From positions 14,880,001 through 14,944,000 of the forward strand of contig CM038910.1 of assembly GCA_021904315.1 (NCBI GenBank): a stretch of DNA of 64,000 bases. Reading direction: 5' to 3'. The notes under the pieces were generated by a model. It saw only the letters and a program-made list of their open reading frames with translations, did not search any database and was not told the origin of the DNA. The stretch is from Sphagnum magellanicum. Its lineage: Eukaryota; Streptophyta; Sphagnopsida; Sphagnales; Sphagnaceae. A program made the position numbers and the translations under genes. Shown here piece by piece: positions 37,330 through 46,949 of this stretch (within the stretch, counting starts at the first letter, position 1; every line of letters begins with the position of its first letter).

Positions 37330-38170
37330 TCAATTAGGTCAAAGGTTTAACAACGCTACTAAAGCCTTTGACAAACCTCCAATAATATTTACATAAGCCT
37401 AAGAAGGCTTGTAATTGATTAACATCCATTGGTTGGGGAACTTGTGAAATTGCCTCAACCTTGGCCCTTTGAACCCCCTTATCCACCTAGATAAATCATG
37501 TGACCCAGATATTCCACTTGAGTATGAAAGAACCAATTGCTTGGATGAACTTAAGGTTATGTTCTTTGAGTCTTCCAAACACTTCCTACAAATGATGCCT
37601 ATGATATTTTGGCTTCAAACTAAACCAATGATGTCATTGATATAGCACTTAACAAAATTAAAACCCACCAACATTTGATCCATTACCCTTTGAACTTTAA
37701 CAAGGACACTCTTCAAACCAAATGGCAAAAACTTTGATTGGTACAAACAATTGTTCCCATGAAGATCAATCCCTCATAATGTTGTCTTGACCTTGTCACC
37801 TTCTTTCAATGGTAACAATGGTAACTAGACCACAAGTCCAAGGTACTAAAAACCTTGGCTTGTCATAAGGTGTCAAAAATCACCTATCGCAAGGGCATGG
37901 CATATTTGTTTGAAATGGTTCATTTATAATTCACCACATGGCAATCCCCACATGTGTGGTGCTTAATCAAATTGCCAAAAATATCCTTCTTGGTTAACAT
38001 CATTGTTGCCAAAGCATATTCACCCCTAAACAATTCCACCAAACCCACATTTAACAACTATGTTATATGTGCATGAACTAAGGCCCTTTGCACCTCACTA
38101 AGCATATAAGGTTTACTGAAAATTAAATTATCATCCTCCAATATAACTTGTACCTCTTGTCCCTTTAATT
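37330..38170 (-). pseudogene. Gypsy reverse transcriptase region (decayed)
   Basis: In order on the minus strand: KPYMLSEVQRALVHAH (RT entry, like YRLS..ER), LVELFRGEYALATMMLTKKD, GNLIKHHTCGDCHVVNYKP, NCLYQSKFLPFGLKSVLVK (LPFGLKNAP-type motif), VQRVMDQMLVGFNFVKCYIN then DIIG. The last is the polymerase active site Y-x-DD with the first Asp replaced (YINDI for YIDDI). Next is SSGISGSHDL, which corresponds to the VEYLGH segment. Stops and shifts throughout. Confidence 0.88.
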
Positions 38171-38449
38171 AAATTAATTCCTTTCAATTAAAGGTAAAAC
38201 GTCCAACATAATCTTATAATAACAATTGTATTATGTGCATTTCATCCCCTATAACCACAAAACCAATATTTGGTTCCCATGTGGTGCAATCAAGGGTACC
38301 TTAGGTTTAAATGATGGATTATCCCCATTGCCCAAGGTTGAAAGTGTAACATGTGGTTATTATGTAACATATTAAGGGTACCACATTGTCTTGGCATTCA
38401 CACATTACTGAACTCCTTCCCAACACCCGTAAATCCCTCCTAGCAATCC

Positions 38450-39367
38450 TGATGACGCGCTCCCAAACTCCTTGATAGGCTCAAATGTGAGTCTGAAGTG
38501 AAAACAACGGAAAAATAAAAAATTGAAGCACATTTTTTGGCTCACAACACTTTGGGGGGGTAGAGAGGTGTGTTGGAGCTTCGAAATGGGACTAGGAAGA
38601 ATGACAAGTGATCAATCACTCACACAGACCTGCACAAACCAAACAACAAGTTGGTTAATGCATAGTTGGAGCACTTTTGGTGCTAGGACGAGCCACGGGC
38701 AGACTCGAACTCATAAGATTCATCATAGCTCGGACTTGGGGGAAACCACCACCTTCCCCTTTATAGTATACTTTGTGGCTGTCCACGGGACCAACATCCA
38801 AATGGCATTTTGTCCCGAGACTCCCAAGTGGGAGTCCCGAAATTCCCAAAGTTGGGACTCTCGCACTTTTGGGGGCCCATAGCTTTATCTGCAGACTCCG
38901 ATTGAGATGAGGTCTGAAACAAAGTTGTAGCCCTCATCAAGAGCTTTTCAATAGTATGTTGCATGCCACCTGCACGCAAGGAAATCAGGGTGATTATCGA
39001 CTTTTAGTGATTAGGAGTCAAATTGGCAATTTGACTCCTAACCTTTCTTTTGGCCATAACTTGTGTTTGAAGTGTCCAAATGGGTCATGCAAGCCCATTT
39101 TAGACATCTAAGTTCCAAGAACTTTTTAATGATATAAGGAACGTTTCAATCTAATGAGTTTTGATTCTTGCAATCGCCCTCTAAAAATTCGAGAGTCCAT
39201 TAGGACTCCAACTCCCAAAATGGGAGTTCATTTGGGAGTGTGAAGGTTCATTCCCTCACACTCTTTTGCACTCCCGGGAGCATGAAATGTGACTATTGGG
39301 CTTATTCTTGGTTTGCACATTTGCAAACCCTTGCCTTGGTTGTGAGCCCAAGGCTAAGGTTGCGACA
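38450..39367 (+). repeat. Inverted LTR-like arm 1 nested in the gypsy element
   Basis: The arm starts TGATGACGCGCTCCCAAACT and ends about TTGCGACA. It is the reverse complement, with gaps, of 39910-40735. Matching anchors include GAGAGG-GTG-T, ACTAGGAAGA, AACAAGTTGGTTA, CACTTTTGGTG, GGGGGAA-CCACCACCTTCCCC, TCCCGAAA, ATTGCCAATTTGACTCC and GGTTGCGACA. TG...CA-type ends suggest an LTR in plus orientation. CpG content is higher than in the surrounding element, consistent with a younger insertion. Confidence 0.75.
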
Positions 39368-39909
39368 CCTAATCCCATGTATGCCAAGGATGTGCAATCT
39401 GTGTTACTACAATATCATCCCCCTTCGCACTAGCATGACGATCCCAATTAATGGTGCAACAAATCGAGATGTAGGGTGGGTGGGTAAGAAATATTGATCT
39501 AAATATGTTTGTTTAGCCAAGGTCAAACAAAAAACCCATGTGAGGCAATTAAGGTCCATAACTTGCCCTAAAATCTGATTGTGAGTTCCCTTAGAAATGT
39601 TAAACACATTTGAGGTATAAGTGCGGGATCCCATGGCCCGTTCTCGTTCATCTACATTGAGTTCTTCCATACTGGATGAATTGAAATCCCAAATCATCTT
39701 GGGGCCTCCATCCTTAAATGCACAAAAATGTGGAAAACTCACGAATGTTGGTAAGGCTGGTCATGGAAGGCCAACCCTATTGACCACTACAAAAGGTGGC
39801 CAATCATCATGACAAATCATGCATGAATGGCATCCATGATCCAATATGTCATCCACCAAATATGTGCGTGACCTAGGGATGAATTGATATGCTTATGAGA
39901 TCACTTCTA
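39368..39909 (-). mobile_element. Spacer between inverted LTR-like arms, with retroelement ORF fragment
   Basis: A 111-codon open frame at 39742-39407 on the minus strand contains FKDGGPKMIWDFNSSSMEEL, ERERAMGSRTYTSNVFNISK and GTHNQILGQVMDLNCLTWVF. It lies directly downstream of arm 2 when both are read on the minus strand, the position expected for the leader and first gag codons of a retroelement. The frame looks well preserved compared with the host element. It is cut off by arm 1. Family assignment is by position; I do not recognise a named domain. Confidence 0.5.
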
Positions 39910-40735
39910 ATGTCGCAACCCCACTTTGAAGGAAATGTGAAGTCGCCACTCACACTCCCGAAAATGGGACTTGGAAGTCCTCCGGGATTCTCAAAAACTC
40001 ATAACATGATTGTAGGGGTCAAGACACCTCTCATTGAGGCGTTCTTTATATTGTTGGAAAGGTCTTGGAGTGTAGATGTCCAAAATGGCCTTGCATGAGC
40101 CATTTGGACATCTGCAGCACAAGTTATGGTCGAAAGAAAGGCCGGGAGTCAAACTAGCAGTTTGACTCCCGACCACTAAAAGTCAAGAATCGACCCGATC
40201 CCGGTGCGTTCAGATGAAGTGCAACACACCATTGGAAAGCTCTCGAGGAGAACTACAACTTTGCTTTAGACCTCGTCCCAATCCGAGGTCAGGGTGAGAA
40301 GTTATGAACGCCCAAAGTCCCAAGAGTCTAAACCGAGACAGTTTCGGGACTCCACTTTGGGAGTCCCGGGAAAAAGTGTCATTCAAATGCAAGTGCGATG
40401 GTGAGACGCAGAGAATACTATATGGGGGAAGGTGGTGGCTTCCCCCGAATCCGGGCCATGGTGAGTCAAATGAGTCCAAGGTTGCCCATGGCTAGTCTCA
40501 ACACCAAAAGTGTGCAGAATGAGTTCTAACCAACTTGTTGGTTGGATTTGGATGCAGGACCAAATAACTAAGTAGCTTGGCCTTCTTCCTAGTTTAATCC
40601 CGGAACTTTTAGCACGCCCCTCTCACCCCCTTTAGTGTAGGAAGCTGGGAGCGTGCCCCAAGTCCTTCCTGATTTCGCAACTTGAGCAAGTTAATCCCAA
40701 CTTGGGACTAACCAAGGACTTAGGAGTGCGTCATC
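39910..40735 (-). repeat. Inverted LTR-like arm 2 nested in the gypsy element
   Basis: On the minus strand it begins AGATGACGCACTCCTAAGTCC at 40735 and ends about GGGTTGCGACAT near 39910, paralleling arm 1. Internal small palindromes such as GGGAGTCAAACTAG-CAGTTTGACTCCCG (40143-40170) are kept. The arms differ by indels (about 918 against 826 bases). No clear target-site duplication is visible at either outer edge. Confidence 0.75.
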
Positions 40736-41559
40736 TAATGGTGTTAGGTAATCCACAACCATTAAAATTAATGGACACGTGAACCAACTGCAACAACATC
40801 CACATGCACTAATGTGCCAATCCAAACCTTGATTTGTTGCCATCCCACCAAAATGGTTGGTTGAAAATCTCCTAATGGTGGGACATTTTCTAAAATGTAT
40901 GCACATGACTACATTTACATGGTTTGTAAATGTTATAACACATGAATTAAATCCCAAACAAATCTTGGGTGAAAGCACATTAAAGTGTAACAATTTTAAG
41001 CACATGTGGAAATCCATAATTGCCTTAATTAACATTACGAAGGTAGTGTGAAGGCATGATACCTTGAATCACACGTGTCATTTTATAAGTTATCATTAGA
41101 ATTTATTATTTTTTTTTTTTCAACCCTAGTTTACCTTATGAAAAACTTAAAATTGAAATATGAGCTTTCAATCTATTATTTTCATTTAATAAAAAACATA
41201 ATAATAAAAAATCATAATTCAAGGTACATAAAAAACTTGGTCATCAAAATCCCTCCAAAAAGTCTTCCTTGGTATCAATGTTACCACATCATATTACCAT
41301 TGAATCCTTTACTCACTAAGAAACATTATATTTAAAGGTGCATGGAATCCATATTCATTGATAATGGATTGTTACAGGTTTTTGGGTACTCCTTTAAAAG
41401 TCCATTATGTCATGGTTATTTAAAAACTATCCATGAAATTTGTACAATGTGACATATTGCATATAGCATTGTAGTATGGAGTCCTTTTTCATTTTAGTTT
41501 ATTATATTTAATCACATGCCTAATTACAAATCCCAAAATCTTGCAATAACTACCTTGTG

Positions 41560-41960
41560 AAAACATTTTATGGACAGTGTAATGTGTTTTCACCTTCCTA
41601 ATGTGGGGTCTAGAAGTCCTTGGCTTGTACCAACCTATGAAAGGCCTTGACATGACCAACCTACAATTACCAAATCTATTAACACAATCTTATCCAAATC
41701 TTACGTCCTTAATAATGTGATGTTGTTTGGTAAGGAATGTTGGTAACCCTGAATAATTAAGGTTGGCAATAAAATGGACCTAGGGTTGGCAATAAAATGG
41801 GATGTTGCTCGTGTAACATTATAATATGATGTTTAAAGGCATGTTTAGCATGTGGATCTTGTTCCACGTAGTGTTATCACTGTATTTGGATCCTTGACTA
41901 TAACATTGCAATTAACTTGAAATTAATGCCTCCAAACAAGTCTAATAGGCATATCCCATA
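41560..41960 (-). pseudogene. DNA cytosine-5 methyltransferase-like domain inside the gypsy element
   Basis: On the minus strand, motif I (S-adenosylmethionine binding) reads CLLDLFGGINFKLIAML at about 41955-41903, like LDLFGGIGTGLAAVL in this enzyme family. Next comes HYVEQDPHAKHAFKHHI at about 41873-41822, the acidic residue region after motif I. Motif IV reads DLVIVGWSCQGL at 41676-41641, with the catalytic Cys present and the usual P of PCQ replaced by S. It is followed by VGTSQGLLDPTLGR (about 41634-41590), like the G.GL.DPRS segment. Stops (three before motif IV) and at least two frameshifts show it is dead. The later motifs (to about 41040) are too decayed to call. An intact version would transfer methyl groups to cytosine in DNA. 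Confidence 0.8.
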
Positions 41961-42299
41961 TTGGTGATAATCCAATAAATAGCCATAACATCTAATCATT
42001 AATGGGTTCAATCATGGTGGCCCAACATCCACGAGTGTTTGTGGGCTTGGTGACAATAGAGTGTGCCAAGCCTGATGAATAAGATGTTTGGCTGATGCGT
42101 GTAGCTTGGTCAATGTGCCCTATGGTAGGCTAGGATCCAATGTGGAAGCTTAAATGGATGGTATTTCTTATGATCCCAACATTGCCAATTCCCCAGTTGG
42201 GGGTTCGTTTTGATCATGGATGCTACCCTCCAATAACTCAAACCCATGTGGAAGGCTTAAAAATCCAACCAACATAGTGGATTTGTTGGATTTTCCAAC

Positions 42300-42973
42300 T
42301 TACCCCCCAATGAGCCTCATTAGCAATGAAGCCTTGTGACTAGCTCCTATTTGACATCCTGGGTGGTAATAAGTAGTTTCTTCTGAAAAGTTAATAATAA
42401 TCCCCAAGGGATACAAGACTACACCTCCAACCAATACATCATTGGATGTGGCATGTGTGAGTCCCACCACTTGGGCCCACATTGTAATATAACCTATGGG
42501 TTGGTAGGATTGACTAGATCATAACCTCTTGCTTGGTTAACCCCAAAGTTGTTTATTAGCCACCCATTGATTTCAAAATTTGATACGGGCATGGGTTGAG
42601 ATTGACATTGGTTAATCCAAGTACCCTTGCTTAACACTAGAATCTAACAAAACCATGTCGGTCGATATCAATGTGTCAACACCCCGCAACCTTCGACTAG
42701 AAAAAATATTTCCTCATTATGCACTACCATCGCACTAGGAACAACATTGGCTTGATTAATGGATAACTATGCTAAAAGATCATGACACTTGGCCATAGCT
42801 ACATGCCAAAATTCAAGGTGCACCTTGCACCCTTGAAACTTTGTTGGGGAGCAAACTATAGTAGTTACAAAAATATCCTCAAACCTAACTACCACATCTA
42901 GTGTTCCACTGGTTTCACATAATGTGGATGTTAAACAAAACATGGTCACAAGTTGAATACTTAGAATGGCCAA
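42300..42973 (-). pseudogene. Gypsy protease region (decayed)
   Basis: Near 42660-42620 the minus strand reads DMVLLDSSVKQGYLD. LLDSS is in the place of the aspartic protease active-site motif (LLDSG or LVDTG), with the Gly changed. Downstream, at 42482-42300, a well-kept segment reads AQVVGLTHATSNDVLVGGVV then LYPLGIIINFSEETTYYHPG. It has no assigned function that I know, but sits between protease and methyltransferase. The upstream open frame at 42973-42767 links to gag. Confidence 0.55.
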
Positions 42974-42977
42974 TGTC

Positions 42978-43524
42978 TCAATGAAAAATAGTGGTGTTCA
43001 ATACACCATTTTGGCCACCCCTACCAAATTCATGGGCCCAAGAATAAAACCAAACCCAAATGTAACTAGCATGTTCTTCCACCATGTTCATCTCAATGCA
43101 TTTTGATAATTGGAACACATCCACCAACGTGGGTTGTGTGGGTTGAAATAAAATGGCATCTTGCACCCGATGCTTAAATTCCTTGTTTAGGATCTCATAC
43201 CAAAATTGGATCGCTTGGGTTTTCTTCATGCTTCATGTCGCCATGATCAACTTATGCATCTGTGCATAGGCTTCCATAAACTCTCATGGGGTTTATGTTG
43301 AAACTCTTGTAAACTCCTCAATTTTTCGATATGAACCTTTTGGTAATTTCACCATAACTTTTGAAAGAATTCCACAATTGGGTTAAATGTGGTAAAAGGC
43401 CTCGTGTACTAATGGAAGGATTGATACCACCACTTTTGATGGTTCCACCATTTCCAATGGCCCCATTGCCATTAACACTCCCATTCCCACTTGCCACACT
43501 ACTATTAGGGACTGTTGTAATCAC
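42978..43524 (-). pseudogene. Gypsy gag region (decayed)
   Basis: Two open frames follow each other on the minus strand. 43524-43318 is Gly/Asn-rich, then LTQLWNSFKSYGEITKRFIS. 43229-42978 reads QFWYEILNKEFKHRVQDAIL, then TLVDVFQLSKCIEMNMVEEH, a helical capsid-like segment. They are joined by a short stretch with frame breaks. This is where gag should be, between the right repeat and the protease. No convincing intact CCHC zinc knuckle is visible. Confidence 0.7.
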
Positions 43525-45239
43525 ATTTTAGGTGTAACTTTTTGAAAGATCAACAAGTTCAACATGTATTTTGAGATATCAACCTAGGAACTTATGCTTG
43601 TTTTATAGATTGTCAACCAATAACACACAATTCATGAAGCCCCCTTACCCCTTGAAAATGAACTAACAACCCAACTAACACAATGATAGGAAACAAGCAC
43701 ACCCAACAAATATAAGTGAAAATACACAAATCATGTAACATGAATTTCCACTTTTATGATTCCTGCACAAGAATCACGATAGGCATTCAAAGGTCTCTTC
43801 ATTCAATGGTGCAACATTCCACCACATGTCAATGATAAGAATACATGTTTACCAATATAAGAAATTGGTACTAAAAAACTTGGCAAAACCAACCCCACAC
43901 ATGGATGACCACCTTTCCACACCCATGAACAAGCGTTTAAAAAGTTTTGTCTCCAAATGGCCAAAAATTTCCCACACTAATAATGTTCTTCTCTATGAAC
44001 TCATTTGTGCAAACAACTGGTGATTCCACCTTTGTACGAATGAGATATGAATTTCCAAAGAATAAATGGAATTAATTCCACAATGAAATATTAGCCTTTG
44101 ACCTTCAAAATTTGTTTCCAAAACTTCAACAAAGTTGCATTGGTGTAACCTTTTTTTCCAGAAACTTAATGGCACAAAAATCATGCCAAATTGACACCAT
44201 ACATGCCCATGATGAATTTCCAAAAAATCTCCCAAATTACTTTTAAATTACTACACTCAATGACATCTTGTGAGATACATCTCATGTTGCAGGATATTCA
44301 TGTCGAATTGGGATTTATTTTCAAAAAAAATAAAATTAGAAATTTGTTTTTCTTGTCTCATGTCATTTCACTATAAGATGATGGCATGTATGTTCATAGG
44401 AGCCCACGTCTAATTTTTTTGATAAAAAGAATTTGTTTAATCATTAAATCAATGTTCTTTTATAGGTGAAATGAACTTGACCTCTTGGTTTGGAAAGTAA
44501 AATAAAATGAGAGGATCAAATTGGACCCCTTAAACCTCCTATCTTGAATTTAGTTTGAAGCACCACAAACTTCCTAAATGAATCGAACCTCCAAGGTTTG
44601 GAGAAAATGTAAAATTCTTCAATGCACGATGGTGATTCCAATGGAGCTCAACTCCTCCCATTGTTGCTTCTTCCTTATGAACCCCTTCCTTTGCTCCTTT
44701 TGTTGTAGCTAGAGGTATTTTGCTATTAAAAAAATGGAGCTAGCTTCAACAATGTGAGTGAAAAAGAACATGAAAGAAATCAAGACAAAAAGATAAAGAG
44801 GAAAAAAGAAAGAAAAGGACTCCTGTGACAAAAGTTGAATATCTTCCTTGATGATTTTCTTTTTCTTCTTGTCCTTTCCTTCACACAATAAACTTTAAGG
44901 TCTTAACCTTCAATGACGTTCAACTCCTCAAGGATTTTTAACCCAAAACAAATATAGAATCACAAAAGTCTCATAGTATAATCTTAAGTTTAAAAGAAAA
45001 ATCAAGAAGCATCCCCTAGCTATAACTCCACAAACAAAAACACAACCAACATGCCACACAACATCTAAACAAAGCTTCCAAACAACTAATCCTTATGTAA
45101 AACCAAAAACTACAACAAACCTATGCCACACAACATTGAAAATAAAACTTATTCCACAACACTTGTTACAAGAAATCATGTGCAAACAACTAGACTTCTA
45201 AAGTTGCACAAAATTCAAGAAATCACACTTTTGGTGATT
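43525..45239. other. Gypsy leader/flank, no gene
   Basis: The leader between the right LTR-like repeat and gag lies here, longer than usual at about 1.7 kb. It includes A-rich, purine-rich sequence at 44755-44815 and no clear primer-binding site. An additional insertion may be present but was not delimited. Confidence 0.4.
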
Positions 45240-45515
45240 CAAAATATGACTCATTTACAACAACATAAGAATCCAAATCCAAAAAACACAAATCAAAACC
45301 CAATAAAATTTGCAAAAGAAACTTACATAACACAACAAATTGTAACAACATGTGCTTTGGAATTTCAAATCATTGAAAGGATTATATTTCATCCACAAAA
45401 TATCCCGAACCCCATTCACACTTGAATCAATTCGAGATAAAAACCCAAACAACTAAACTAACATGGTTATTCTTAATTAATTAAGACCTAACTAAGTAAC
45501 TAAGCTAGCACACCT
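45240..45515 (-). repeat. Right LTR-like repeat of the gypsy element
   Basis: Direct-orientation partner of 35200-35510, with the same run of matching blocks and several indels. By its distance from gag it would be the 5' LTR of the minus-strand element. Confidence 0.65.
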
Positions 45516-45831
45516 AAGAAGCTCAAACCTAAAGCTTTATGTTCAATGCATTTTTTTATGTGATTATTTTTTAATGAAGATTTTGTTTTCAAAGGTGGCA
45601 ATTGACAAATTGTGACAGTTTTGCATTTTGCAAGTTACTAAGGTTTTGTGTTCAATGCAAGTTATAGGGTGCACCTTATTATTGTTGCATTGATCCACCT
45701 TCCTAAGTCCAAATGTGCATTGTGTAAATGCACAAATCTTGAGGTGTTTAGGTTGTAAATTGTACAAGCTACTAAACACAATTAATATAATGCAAAACAT
45801 TCTTTGAATTTCATTGACCTACAAGCTTTAA

Positions 45832-46151
45832 AACCCTAAATGTTAGACTTAAATTTTTAAACATTCTTCTCCATGTTCATTTAAATGTCTTAAACCCAAA
45901 TTTAAATTAATTTATTGACCCTATATTCACCTTATATAATTAATCAAAACATTATTTCACAATAATTGAACCTACTAACAACTAATACCTTCAATCTTTA
46001 ATGCACATTCTTTTTTATTATAAATTTATTGAATATTAGAGACTTACACATACCCTATATCAATTATAATTTTATTTTCAACATATACATAACCCTATTT
46101 TTAAATTGATTGAGTTATAATTTTTACTCGACAACCAATATATTGCACCCT
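45832..46151 (-). repeat. Right arm of the ~320-base inverted repeat pair
   Basis: Reverse complement of 33350-33664; outer end TATTGCACCC, inner end AACCCTAAATGTTAGAC. It lies only about 310 bases outside the right LTR-like repeat, whereas the left arm lies about 1.4 kb outside the left one. If the pair are transposon ends, the element without the gypsy insertion would be roughly 2.4 kb. Confidence 0.8.
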
Positions 46152-46379
46152 TTATTTTTATTCATGTATTTTCTATTGTTTTTGAATAATGTCCCCAACC
46201 CCCAGCCTCCCCACCCCCCCACAGGCTCACTAGCAATTTAGAGATGGCTCCATTACAAACACATGATTTCACATTCAAATTTTTCTTTACAAGGTCAAAT
46301 TTTAACATTGGAATTCCAAGCCTAAGTCCATTTTGATGTGCTTAATTCCAAAATCTTCCATTTCTTCAACCATTGATCC

Positions 46380-46949
46380 ATCTTTGTACAATTGTTCCCA
46401 TGAAAACCAAACACCTACTAAGAAACCTAGAAGATCCTATGACAAGTTTAAAGTTTTATGGGACACTTGGGCTACATGATTCCCTTTGGGGTTGATTTGT
46501 TTTAGGATTGGATGATCTAATGTCTAAGATGAAATGTGTCATCTATTTTACAATGGAGTGAAAATAAAAAACTCCTATCAACACCTAACTTGGACACCCT
46601 CCAAAAACTTGGTCATTGGAAACAATTGTTGCCATGGGTAATTTTGATGTTGGAAAGTGCTTTTGCACTAAAGATACAATTCATAACAAAGAGGATATAT
46701 ATAAGTAGAGGCAATGAGTTAATCAATTTGGAGTTCATGAAAGCTCCAAAAAATAAGTTGATTCAATTGCCAAACATTTTTCATTTGTTAAACCAAGGTC
46801 AACCAATGACAAAAGTTGAAGCTTTTAGAAATTTATATATGTTAAATGTGAATAACAACTTGAGGGAAAATTGGATCGACAATATGAAGTGGGGAACATT
46901 AAAAATCATGCATGAGGTCGTCTCCATAAACATTATAACTATTTTGTAA
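46380..46949 (+). pseudogene. Decayed transposon-like protein-coding region
   Basis: Protein-like sequence begins before the open frame (KPRRSYDKFKVLWDTWAT near 46420-46475, then a stop). It continues in 46536-46949, 137 codons, with TPNLDTLQKLGHWKQLLPWV, KRIYISRGNELINLEFMKAP and GQPMTKVEAFRNLYML. The layout (a short motif with Cys/His-type spacing upstream, then PMT...F..L, then W.DN..W near the end) is reminiscent of plant BED/hAT-like transposon proteins as I remember them. That is a weak resemblance, and the gene is broken at its 5' side. Confidence 0.3.

Larger units (their letters stand above)
35098..45520 (-). mobile_element. Decayed Ty3/gypsy retrotransposon carrying a cytosine methyltransferase-like domain
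   Basis: Read on the minus strand: repeat (45520-45240), gag (43524-42978), protease region (42973-42300), methyltransferase-like domain (about 41960-41560 or further), reverse transcriptase (38170-37330), RNase H (37260-36860), integrase (36640-35850), repeat (35510-35200). RT followed by RNase H and integrase is the Ty3/gypsy order. The flanking repeats are in direct orientation, as LTRs should be. All coding parts carry stops and shifts and the CpG content is very low, so the copy is old and silent. A second LTR-type sequence (38450-40735) is inserted between the methyltransferase and RT parts. Exact element ends and target-site duplications were not found. Confidence 0.85.
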
